In this document: positions 1 through 6,773 of the stretch, one piece after another | Layout of the letters: each line of letters starts with the position of its first letter | How positions within the stretch are numbered: the stretch's first letter is position 1 | DNA from: an uncultured Bacteroidales bacterium | Lineage (GTDB): Bacteria > Bacteroidota > Bacteroidia > Bacteroidales > P3 | NCBI GenBank assembly: GCA_946540365.1 | Contig: CAMNIH010000028.1 | Coordinates: 1 to 16,397 of the forward strand | Direction: 5' to 3' | DNA: 16,397 bases | The notes under the pieces: generated by a model | Database searches by the model: none | The model's input: only the letters and a program-made list of their open reading frames with translations | Told to the model about the DNA's origin: nothing | Translations under genes and position numbers: made by a program

Positions 1-517
1 CATACATCGTGTAGTCGTTCGAGGTGAAGGCGTTGGTGCCCTCGCTGCCGATGGCGGTCATCGACTTGTCGTACTCGTTGGCGATGGCGATGGTGGAGGC
101 CACGTAGCTGATCGAGTCGATCTTGTGGTAGATGGCGGCGCGGGCCTCCTCGTCGGTGGTCTTGCGGTAGACTTCGTAGAGGTTCTCGATCTTCTTGATC
201 TCCTCCTGCTCGCGGGCCCAGTCGGTGGTGCCCAGCTGATGGCTGCCCTTGAAGAGCATGTGCTCCAGGTAGTGGGCCAGGCCGGTGGTCTCGCTGGGGT
301 CGTTCTTCGAACCGGCGCGCACTGCGATGTAGGTCTGGATGCGCGGCGCATCCTTGTAGACGCTGAGGAACACCTTCAGGCCGTTGCCGAGGGTGTACTC
401 GCGCACGCCGAGCGGGTCGTTGGGGTAGGTCTTGTACTCGTACTGCTGGGCGCTCAACGGGCCGCCCATCAACAGCATCACTGCAATCAGCGATAGAATC
501 CTAAATGTTTTTTTCAT
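1..517 (-). CDS. M16 family zinc metallopeptidase (insulinase/pitrilysin-like), N-terminal fragment
   Basis: Reading the minus strand from the ATG at 517 gives 172 residues that remain open at the left edge, so the C-terminal part is missing. A signal peptide (MKKTFRILSL start, hydrophobic core, ending near LSAQ, residue 24) indicates export from the cytoplasm. The inverted zinc motif HxxEH is present as HYLEH at residues 82-86, preceded by the usual strand pattern (LGNGLKVFL about 43-51, then AVRAGSKNDP). A conserved M16 segment follows near 157-172 (IGSEGTNAFTSNDYTMY). The third zinc ligand, a Glu roughly 75-80 residues after the motif, would fall beyond the edge. M16 peptidases are clam-shaped zinc proteases that cleave peptides; Bacteroidales often carry periplasmic members of about 950 residues or in two halves. 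Substrate is unknown. It diverges from the operon starting at 829. Confidence 0.95.
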   Translation of the reverse strand, partial: MKKTFRILSLIAVMLLMGGPLSAQQYEYKTYPNDPLGVREYTLGNGLKVFLSVYKDAPRIQTYIAVRAGSKNDPSETTGLAHYLEHMLFKGSHQLGTTDWAREQEEIKKIENLYEVYRKTTDEEARAAIYHKIDSISYVASTIAIANEYDKSMTAIGSEGTNAFTSNDYTMY

Positions 518-574
518 TGATAATAGATTTATTATTAATATTTTGACATTTTCTCTTGCCTTACTTTCCAACTG

Positions 575-582
575 CAAATATA
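575..582 (-). promoter_or_regulatory. Bacteroidetes -7 promoter element for the M16 peptidase gene
   Basis: On the minus strand this reads TATATTTG followed by CA, an exact fit to the Bacteroidetes consensus TAnnTTTG. It lies about 58 bp before the ATG at 517, leaving an AT-rich leader. I see no good TTG at the expected -33 distance. The same TATATTTGCA core occurs upstream of the gene at 9452. Confidence 0.6.
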
Positions 583-749
583 CACTTTTTTTCAAATATG
601 CCCCTCAGGCCACTCCCCCACCCCATCCGCGGTTATGTCAAGTAGAAAACGGCTGTGGCGACAGGGGAGAAACGTGGGTGCGGCGGGTTATCAACGGGTC
701 GATTTGATAACTTTTTGCTCCGTGGGGTGGAGGATAAAGAAATAATTAG

Positions 750-757
750 TACTTTTA
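750..757 (+). promoter_or_regulatory. Candidate -7 element for the operon beginning at 829
   Basis: TACTTTTA, followed by CATTCGG, matches TAnnTTTG at all but the last base and sits about 72 bp before the ATG at 829. The closest TTG (715-717) is too far upstream for a standard -33 element. An alternative, TAACTTTT at 708-715, has no better -33 partner. This is the best candidate visible, not a firm call. Confidence 0.35.
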
Positions 758-828
758 CATTCGGAATTCTCCCCTGCTGGGTAGTATGAAGTAATTGTGT
801 ATCAAATATATATAGCAAGCATAATACG

Positions 829-1791
829 ATGAAGAACCATGTGAAAGAACTGACCGAGGGAATGCAGCGGCTGTGTGCCGTGGCCAACCGGATTGTGGCA
901 CAAAACGGGCAGGCCAGCCGCATCGAGGTGGATTTGCTGCTCGACGACCTGCGTCGGCTGTACGATGTGGCGCTGCAGATGGGCGGCGACGACCAGCGGC
1001 TGGAGCACTTAGAGCGCAAACCGGAACCGGCACGCCACGAGGAGGCGAACGAAGAGCATCCGACCGAGGAAGTAGACCGCGAGGACCACATGATGGCCAT
1101 GATGTCGACCATGGCGGCCTTGACTGCGGTGGTGGAGCCGGAACCCGAGCCTACGCCCGCACCCGAGCCAGAGCCCACACCGGAACCCGAGCCGGAGCCC
1201 ATCGCCGAACCGGAACCTGCTCCGGAGCCGGAGCCCACCCCCATCCCGCCGATGGAGGAACTGGAGCACAGCGACAACGCATTACTCTTCGACGAGATCA
1301 TCATCGAGCCGGAGCCGCAGCCCGAACCGGAACCCGTTGTGGAACCGGAACCGCAGCCCGAGCCTGTCGTGGAACCTGCACCCGCTGCCGAGCCGGAGCC
1401 TCCGACACCCGCCTCCCACACGCCGCACCCCGACCATACGTCCGAACCGGCCGCCGCGCCACAGCAGGCCTCGCTGCTGGACTACCTGTCGGTGCCCCTG
1501 CAGCGCACGCTGGGCGAGAGCCTGGGCGAAGGACGCGGCATGCAGCGTCCGCTCGAGAAGAAAGTGGACGACTTGCGCACGGTGATCAACATCAACGACA
1601 AGTTCAGCTTCATGAGCGAGCTGTTCCGCAACAACATGAAGGCCTACAACGACTTCATCATGCACCTCAACGCCCTCGACGACCGCGAGACGGCGCTGGC
1701 CCACGTGCGCGAGATTGCCTCGCAGTACAAATGGGACGAGGGGTCTGCAACCGTCAAGGCGTTCTACAAAATATTTGACAAGAAGTTCTAA
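829..1791 (+). CDS. Glu-Pro-rich protein of unknown function, upstream of gmk
   Basis: This 320-residue protein has no signal peptide or membrane segment, so it is probably cytoplasmic. It has three parts. Residues 1-65 form a charged, probably helical domain ([10 protein letters not shown], then [16 protein letters not shown]). Residues 103-213 are a low-complexity acidic linker of [12 protein letters not shown] units. Residues 214-320 form a compact C-terminal domain ([29 protein letters not shown], ending FDKKF) that looks like a conserved fold; I recall similar 'INDKF...LF' endings in unnamed Bacteroidales proteins but cannot name the family. The linker resembles TonB-type proline-rich spacers, but there is no membrane anchor, so TonB is rejected. 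It ends 5 bp before gmk and should be co-transcribed with it. Function is not assigned. Confidence 0.85.
   Translation: MKNHVKELTEGMQRLCAVANRIVAQNGQASRIEVDLLLDDLRRLYDVALQMGGDDQRLEHLERKPEPARHEEANEEHPTEEVDREDHMMAMMSTMAALTAVVEPEPEPTPAPEPEPTPEPEPEPIAEPEPAPEPEPTPIPPMEELEHSDNALLFDEIIIEPEPQPEPEPVVEPEPQPEPVVEPAPAAEPEPPTPASHTPHPDHTSEPAAAPQQASLLDYLSVPLQRTLGESLGEGRGMQRPLEKKVDDLRTVININDKFSFMSELFRNNMKAYNDFIMHLNALDDRETALAHVREIASQYKWDEGSATVKAFYKIFDKKF
1135..1404 (+). repeat. Low-complexity Glu-Pro coding repeat
   Basis: Degenerate GAG/GAA-CCN repeats encode EP, EPTP and EPQP units, interrupted at about 1249-1305 by a non-repetitive stretch ([16 protein letters not shown]). Codons vary between copies, which suggests an old, protein-selected repeat rather than recent slippage. 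The opposite strand reads as Gly-Ser-rich ORFs that are artefacts of this repeat. Confidence 0.85.
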
Positions 1792-1796
1792 ACATC

Positions 1797-2363
1797 ATGG
1801 GAAAAGCGATATTGTTCTCGGCCCCGTCGGGGTGCGGCAAGACGACGATCATCCGCGAGTTGATGCAGTATTTCGACTGCTTCGACTTCAGCATTTCGGC
1901 CACCTCGCGCCAACCCCGCGAGGGCGAGCGCGACGGGGTGGACTACTACTTCCTGAGCCATGACGACTTCAGGCGTCGGGTGACGGAGGGCGACTTCCTG
2001 GAATGGGAGGAGGTCTACCAGGGCACCTGCTACGGCACGCTAAAGAGCGAGGTGAACCGCATCTGGAACAACGGACGAGTGATTGTGTTCGACGTCGACG
2101 TCAACGGGGGTAAAAACATCAAGCGTTTCTTCGGCGACGACGCCCTGTCGATCTTCGTGATGCCGCCGAGCGTGGAGGTGCTGGAGCAGCGCCTGCGCAA
2201 CCGTGGCACCGACAGCGAGGAGTCGATCCGCAAGCGGCTGGCCCGCAGCGCGCGCGAGCTGGAGGAGGCCTCGCAGTTCGACGTGACCATCGTCAACGAC
2301 GACCTGCAACGGGCCGTGCAGGAGACCCGCCGGGTGATCGATGCTTTTCTCGGCGAACAGTAA
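1797..2363 (+). CDS. gmk: Guanylate kinase
   Basis: The enzyme phosphorylates GMP (or dGMP) with ATP to GDP, an essential cytoplasmic step in making GTP and dGTP. At 188 residues it has normal length for bacterial GMP kinases. The P-loop is APSGCGKTT (residues 9-17). The GMP-binding region follows as SATSRQPREGERDGVDYYF (34-52), with E69 and YGT (79-81) also in expected places. The lid region is RNRGTDSEESIRKRL (135-149), and the C-terminal VNDDL segment (166-170) is typical. The ATG lies 5 bp after the previous stop. mreC starts 27 bp downstream. All catalytic features look intact. Many Bacteroidetes pair gmk with yicC or nadD; neither is adjacent here. Confidence 0.97.
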   Translation: MGKAILFSAPSGCGKTTIIRELMQYFDCFDFSISATSRQPREGERDGVDYYFLSHDDFRRRVTEGDFLEWEEVYQGTCYGTLKSEVNRIWNNGRVIVFDVDVNGGKNIKRFFGDDALSIFVMPPSVEVLEQRLRNRGTDSEESIRKRLARSARELEEASQFDVTIVNDDLQRAVQETRRVIDAFLGEQ

Positions 2364-2390
2364 AACGCCTTAACCGATAAAAACTACGCA

Positions 2391-3215
2391 GTGAACAAAC
2401 TGTTCGACATACTGAAGCGATACGACTACGTGGTGCTCTTCGTGGTACTGGTGGTGCTGTCGGTGGTACTGATGTCGCGCACGAGCTACTACCAGCAGTC
2501 GAAGATTGTGTCGTGGGCCAACGGGGTGGCCGGCGGATGGTACGAAGGGGTCAACAGCATCGGCGGCTACTTCGGCCTGAAAGCCGAGAACGACCGCCTG
2601 GCGGCCGAGAACGCACGCCTGCGCGAGCAGCTGGCCGAGAGCTATATCAGCTTCACCGACAGCGTTTTCACCATCAACGACACCGTCTATCGCCAACGCT
2701 ACGACTACACCGAAGCCCGCGTCATCAAGAACTCGTGGAGCGGGCAGAACAACTATATCATGATCGGCAAGGGGTCGGCCCACGGCATCGAGCCCGACAT
2801 GGCGGTGATCTCGCCCGACGGCATCGTAGGTGTGGTGGTGGCCACCACGCGCAACTTCGCCACCGTCATGCCGGTGCTGCACTCGGACAGCCGCAACAGC
2901 GTCAAGGTGAAGCGCACCGGCATCAGCGGTTCGCTGGTATGGGACGGCATGGACTACCGCTACGCACAGGTGGTCGACGTGCCGACAACGCACCAGTTTG
3001 TCGAGGGCGACACCATCATCACCTCGGGCCAGGCCAACGACTTCCCCGAGGGCATCATGGTGGGCTTTGTCTCCGAAGCCGACACCATCAAGGGGGTGGG
3101 CATGTACAAACTCAAAGTCAGGCTCTCCACCGACTTCAACAAACTGGACCACGTGTATGTGATTAACAACAAGTTCCGCGAGGAGCAACAGAAACTGACG
3201 GAGGGCGGATTATGA
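2391..3215 (+). CDS. mreC: Rod shape-determining protein MreC (GTG start)
   Basis: MreC is an inner-membrane, periplasm-facing scaffold of the elongasome that links MreB, MreD and the PBP2/RodA peptidoglycan synthase. The 274-residue protein has a short cytoplasmic N-terminus, one membrane helix (about 13-29), a coiled coil with Leu/Ala/Glu periodicity (about 60-85), and a C-terminal beta-rich domain with the conserved pattern NNYIMIGKGSAHGI...MAVISPDGIVGVV (from about 121). The start is GTG: the first in-frame ATG (Met28) would remove the membrane helix, so GTG is preferred. The stop overlaps the mreD ATG as ATGA, indicating translational coupling. No mreB lies upstream, where it usually sits; gmk occupies that position. 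Confidence 0.95.
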   Translation: MNKLFDILKRYDYVVLFVVLVVLSVVLMSRTSYYQQSKIVSWANGVAGGWYEGVNSIGGYFGLKAENDRLAAENARLREQLAESYISFTDSVFTINDTVYRQRYDYTEARVIKNSWSGQNNYIMIGKGSAHGIEPDMAVISPDGIVGVVVATTRNFATVMPVLHSDSRNSVKVKRTGISGSLVWDGMDYRYAQVVDVPTTHQFVEGDTIITSGQANDFPEGIMVGFVSEADTIKGVGMYKLKVRLSTDFNKLDHVYVINNKFREEQQKLTEGGL

Positions 3216-3727
3216 ACAAACTTGTCTGGAGGAACATCGGGCGTTTCGTCCTGCTGATGGCACTGCAGCTGCTGGTGCTGAACAACGTCTATCTGGGCGG
3301 CTACGTGATGCCGATGCTGTATGTGCTGTTCATCCTGATGCTACCCACCTCGATGCAGCGGCTGCCGCTGCTGCTGACGGCCTTCGGCACCGGCCTGCTG
3401 GTGGACATCATGGCCGGGTCGCTGGGGTTCCACGCGCTGGCCTGCACGGTGGTGGCGATGATGCGCATCACCTTCGCCAACCGCATCCTGACCCGGGGCG
3501 AGGACATCACCATCGCGGTGCCCAGCATCTTCAGCGTCACGCCGCAATACTTCATCAGCTACCTGCTGCTGCTGCTGGGCATCTTCTACCTGGTCTTCTA
3601 CACCGTCGAGCTGTTCGGCTTCCGGGGCTTCGGCGGGGTGCTGCTGTCCACGGCGTGCAGCACCATCGTAACCACCCTGCTGGCCGTCATCTACCAAGTA
3701 GTGTTTCTGAAAAAGGAGGAGAACTGA
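3212..3727 (+). CDS. mreD: Rod shape-determining protein MreD
   Basis: MreD is a small integral membrane protein that associates with MreC in the cell-elongation complex. The 171-residue product is strongly hydrophobic, with about five or six predicted membrane segments (for example 12-27, 32-45, 51-66, 72-84, 110-130 and 145-165). The family-like segment GLLVDIMAGSLGFHA (about 61-75) matches the conserved 'G...D...g...G.hal' pattern of MreD. Its ATG overlaps the mreC stop by 4 bp, and its own stop overlaps the next start by one base (TGATG). mrdA and rodA, which normally follow mreD, are absent; a T9SS gene follows instead. Confidence 0.93.
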   Translation: MNKLVWRNIGRFVLLMALQLLVLNNVYLGGYVMPMLYVLFILMLPTSMQRLPLLLTAFGTGLLVDIMAGSLGFHALACTVVAMMRITFANRILTRGEDITIAVPSIFSVTPQYFISYLLLLLGIFYLVFYTVELFGFRGFGGVLLSTACSTIVTTLLAVIYQVVFLKKEEN

Positions 3728-6048
3728 TGCGACGGGGAACCATAAGCCACGGATGGATGGTGCTGCTGACGATGCTCTGCTGCACCGCTTTCAACGCCAT
3801 GCGGGCACAGACGGCCGTGGGAGGCTGGCGCGACTGCTTGGACCACTCGATGGTGCTGCATGTGGAGTCTGCCGGCGCCAGCGTCTATGCCGCCGTCAAA
3901 GGGGGTGTGTTCCGCTACGATACCGCCAGCGGCAACCTGCAACGCCTCAACAAGACCACAGGACTCAGCGATGCCGGCGTGGCCACCATCGCCTACGACA
4001 GCAGCAGCAAGACCCTTGTGGTGGCCTACACCAACTCGAATATCGACCTGGTGTCGAACGGACGGGTCTACAACCTTTCCGACATCAAACGCAGCGAGCT
4101 GCCGGGCGACAAGAGCATCTACAGCATCCGGTTCCACAACCGGATGGCCTACCTGGCCACGGGCTTCGGCCTGGTGGTCGTCGACCTGGCGCGCCACGAG
4201 ATCAAGGAGACCTGCTACATCGGCACCGGCGGCAGCTACACCACGGTGCGCGACGTGGCGTTCACGGCCGACAGCATCTACGCCGCCACCGGCGAGGGCC
4301 TCAAGCGCATCGCCGTCGACGAGCCACACCCCTCCATCAGCGAACGCTGGACCACCGACCCCCGGCTGGCCGGAGTCACCGTCACCATGCTCGCCCCCCA
4401 TGCCCGCCGACTGCTGGTCGGCGGCTTCACCTACGACCCCGGGCAGACCACCCTCTATGCCCTCGACAGCACCGGCGTCACCCCGTGGAACGGCGGGGTC
4501 GTGCGGTCGATGCACGTCGGCGGCGGCTATGTCACCCTCACCCACGAGGCGAGCGTGGTGCGCTACGACAGCCTGCTGCAAAGGGTCGACAGCCTCAGCA
4601 GCTACGAATGGGGCGCCCTCTCGTGTTTCGATGCCGTCAGCACCGACAGCACGACCCTCTGGGTGGGCCACGAATGGGACGGCCTGATCCGCATCCGCCC
4701 CACGGGCAACACCTACGTGCGGCCCGAAGGGCCTGTCTCGGCCGACAACGTCTACCGGCTGGTGCCGTTCAACCACCGCATGATGCTCTGTCCCGGAGGC
4801 CACACCACCACCTATTCCAACGCTTACCTGCCGCCCGACATGCTGACCGCCGTCGGACGCCGGTGGACACTGGTCGACCGCAGCAACGGGCTGCTCGACC
4901 AGACATCCGACGTCATCGACGCCGCCGTCAACAACTACGACACCAACGAGACCGTCATGGCCCTGTGGGGCAGCGGCGTCGCCTCGGTGCGCGACAACCA
5001 GGTGCAGACCCTCTACACCGATGCCAACACCGGCGGGGCGCTGACACCCTATGTGGTGGGCAACTACAGCACCCTGCGAGCCGGTGCCGTCACCTTCGAC
5101 CGCGAGGGCAACCTCTGGGTGCTGGTCTCCAACAGCGACTACGCCCTCGCCAAGCGGTCGCGCGACGGCGGCTGGAGCCGCTGTTCCACCGCGAGGCTGG
5201 CCTCGGTGCCGTCGGTCGACAAGCTGGTGTGGGACAGCATCACAGGCTTCCTCTGGTTCTGCGGACGCGACAACATCATCTATGTCCACGACGGCGAGAG
5301 CCGCATGGCGAAGGTCAACCCCAACAGCGGAAGCAAGCTGCAGACCGATGCCGTCACCGCCCTGGTGCAGGACCGCTCGGGCAACCTGTGGATCGGGACC
5401 AACAAGGGACTGAAAGTCATCTATGACGCCTACCGCGCCTTCCAGAACGGCGGCACGGGCGAGACCTCGCCGGTGACATGCAACAATATCACCATCACCA
5501 ACGGAGAATTCTCGGAATACCTGATGGCCTACGAAAGCATCACCGCCATCGCCGTCGACGGCGCCAACCGTAAATGGGTGGGCACCTCGGCCGGCGGCCT
5601 CTACCTCATCTCGGCCAACGGCATGGAGCAGCTGGAGCACTTCACGGCCGAGAACAGTCCCCTCTTCTCGAACAAGATCATCGCCCTCGGCGTCCAACCC
5701 CGCACCGGCGAGGTGTACATCGGTACCGACCACGGCCTGCAGGTCTATCGTTCCACAGCCACCTATGCCGAGAATTTCGCATTAGACGACATCCATGCCT
5801 TCCCCAATCCCGTACGGCCCGGCTACGACGGCCCCATCGCCATCAAGGGATTCACCCGTGACGCCTTGGTACACATCACCGATGCCTCGGGCCACACGGT
5901 CTACAGCACCCAGGCCTTCGGCGGGCAGGCCATCTGGAACGGCCGTACCGCCAGCGGCGAGCCCGTCGCCTCGGGCGTCTACTACGTCTTCGCCTCCGAC
6001 GAAGAGGGAGCCAACCGCAGCGTGGCCAAAATACTCATCGTCCGTTGA
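3727..6048 (+). CDS. porZ: PorZ-like T9SS surface protein (two beta-propellers plus C-terminal domain)
   Basis: The 773-residue length is close to the 776 residues of Porphyromonas gingivalis PorZ. A signal peptide ends near MRAQ (residue 28). The body (about 30-680) is made of propeller-type blades of the two-component-regulator kind, with phrases such as DREGNLWVLV, DRSGNLWIGTNKGL and TGEVYIGTDHGLQVY. The last ~88 residues (from about 685) form a sorting-type beta domain starting DDIHAFPNPVRPG, ending in AKILIVR and including WNGRTASGEPVASGVYYV. In P. gingivalis, PorZ is a surface component of the PorU/PorV/PorQ attachment complex and helps deliver A-LPS for anchoring cargo. The ATG at 3727 overlaps the mreD stop; an upstream in-frame ATG at 3655 lies inside mreD and is unlikely. 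recO follows after 16 bp. A generic propeller protein is possible, but length, architecture and recO linkage favour PorZ. Confidence 0.87.
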   Translation: MRRGTISHGWMVLLTMLCCTAFNAMRAQTAVGGWRDCLDHSMVLHVESAGASVYAAVKGGVFRYDTASGNLQRLNKTTGLSDAGVATIAYDSSSKTLVVAYTNSNIDLVSNGRVYNLSDIKRSELPGDKSIYSIRFHNRMAYLATGFGLVVVDLARHEIKETCYIGTGGSYTTVRDVAFTADSIYAATGEGLKRIAVDEPHPSISERWTTDPRLAGVTVTMLAPHARRLLVGGFTYDPGQTTLYALDSTGVTPWNGGVVRSMHVGGGYVTLTHEASVVRYDSLLQRVDSLSSYEWGALSCFDAVSTDSTTLWVGHEWDGLIRIRPTGNTYVRPEGPVSADNVYRLVPFNHRMMLCPGGHTTTYSNAYLPPDMLTAVGRRWTLVDRSNGLLDQTSDVIDAAVNNYDTNETVMALWGSGVASVRDNQVQTLYTDANTGGALTPYVVGNYSTLRAGAVTFDREGNLWVLVSNSDYALAKRSRDGGWSRCSTARLASVPSVDKLVWDSITGFLWFCGRDNIIYVHDGESRMAKVNPNSGSKLQTDAVTALVQDRSGNLWIGTNKGLKVIYDAYRAFQNGGTGETSPVTCNNITITNGEFSEYLMAYESITAIAVDGANRKWVGTSAGGLYLISANGMEQLEHFTAENSPLFSNKIIALGVQPRTGEVYIGTDHGLQVYRSTATYAENFALDDIHAFPNPVRPGYDGPIAIKGFTRDALVHITDASGHTVYSTQAFGGQAIWNGRTASGEPVASGVYYVFASDEEGANRSVAKILIVR

Positions 6049-6064
6049 TAATCCGCCCTCCCTC

Positions 6065-6772
6065 ATGCTACTCTCCACGCCTGGCCATGTACTCCACACC
6101 ACCCCCTACGGCGAATCGTCGGTGGTGGCCAAGGTGTTCACCCGCCAGCTGGGACTGCAGTCCTACATCATCAAGGGGGTGCGGGGCCCACGGGGCCACG
6201 CGAAGCAGAACCTGCTGCAGCCCCTCAGCTGCCTCGACATGGTGGTCTACAACAATCCCCGCAACGAACTCAACCACGTGCGTGAACTCAGTGCCCGCCA
6301 TCCGGTGCCGCCCCCCGACCCGGTCGGCAACGCCCTGCGCTTCTTCATGACAGAAGTGCTCTACAAGACCCTGCGCGAGGACGAGCCCATGCCCACCCTG
6401 TGGGACTATGTGGAAAGTGAGGCCACCACCAGCCAGTCCGCCGAGAGCGGAGCGCGGAAAGACGTGCCCATCCGCTTCATGCTCACCGTGGCGCACCACC
6501 TCGGCATCGAACCCCTCGACAACCACAGCCCGCGCGAGCCCTACTTCAGCCTGCAGGGAGGCAGCTTTGTCGGCGTGTCTGACGAGACGTCGCTCTCCCT
6601 CCACCTGTCGATGCTCATGCACCAATACCTCGACCCCACCGCCCCGCCACCCGACGCGCCCCAGCAGCAGCGGGCGGCGCTCCTCGACGCGCTGATCGCC
6701 TACTATCAGCTGCACCTCAGCGGATTCCACAATTTCCACAGTCACGAAATATTACACACAATATTAAGATAA
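6065..6772 (+). CDS. recO: DNA repair protein RecO
   Basis: RecO acts with RecR, and RecF where present, to load RecA on SSB-coated single-stranded DNA in recombinational gap repair. The 235-residue protein begins with the typical OB-fold segment (STPGHVLHTTPYGESSVVAK, residues 4-23, then FTRQLGLQSYIIKGVRG), followed by the LLQPLSCLDMVVY and NELNHVREL patterns common in Bacteroidetes RecO. The rest is helical, including LRFFMTEVLYKTLRE and the C-terminal LLDALIAYYQLHL and FHSHEILHTIL. Only one Cys is visible, so the four-Cys zinc site of some RecO proteins is absent. The ATG at 6065 fits the family N-terminus; upstream codons in frame do not. The stop is one base before the next ATG. Confidence 0.93.
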   Translation: MLLSTPGHVLHTTPYGESSVVAKVFTRQLGLQSYIIKGVRGPRGHAKQNLLQPLSCLDMVVYNNPRNELNHVRELSARHPVPPPDPVGNALRFFMTEVLYKTLREDEPMPTLWDYVESEATTSQSAESGARKDVPIRFMLTVAHHLGIEPLDNHSPREPYFSLQGGSFVGVSDETSLSLHLSMLMHQYLDPTAPPPDAPQQQRAALLDALIAYYQLHLSGFHNFHSHEILHTILR

Positions 6773-6773
6773 A

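Larger units (their letters stand above)
518..828. other. Divergent intergenic region between the M16 peptidase and the gmk-mreCD-porZ operon
   Basis: This 311-bp gap separates two divergent genes. Both ends are AT-rich leaders (about 518-600 and 740-828) and the middle (about 601-690) is GC-rich. It holds the promoter candidates listed separately. The short reading frames across it show no protein-like composition. I see no tRNA, riboswitch or convincing operator. Confidence 0.6.

Noticed and set aside
633..1421. Minus-strand Gly-Ser-rich reading frame
   Set aside because: It is the reverse complement of the Glu-Pro-coding repeat of the plus-strand gene plus the intergenic gap; composition is an artefact of GAG/CCG codons.
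829..1791. TonB-like protein call based on the EP-rich linker
   Set aside because: There is no N-terminal membrane helix and no TonB C-terminal signature, so the resemblance is only in the proline-rich spacer.
3655..3729. Upstream ATG at 3655 as the porZ start
   Set aside because: It would overlap mreD by 73 bp and bury the signal peptide; the ATG at 3727 gives a proper signal peptide and the usual PorZ length.
3691..5733. 680-residue minus-strand reading frame opposite porZ
   Set aside because: A shadow of the GC-rich plus-strand gene: Gly/Val/His/Asp-rich composition, no domains, and porZ on the plus strand is well supported.
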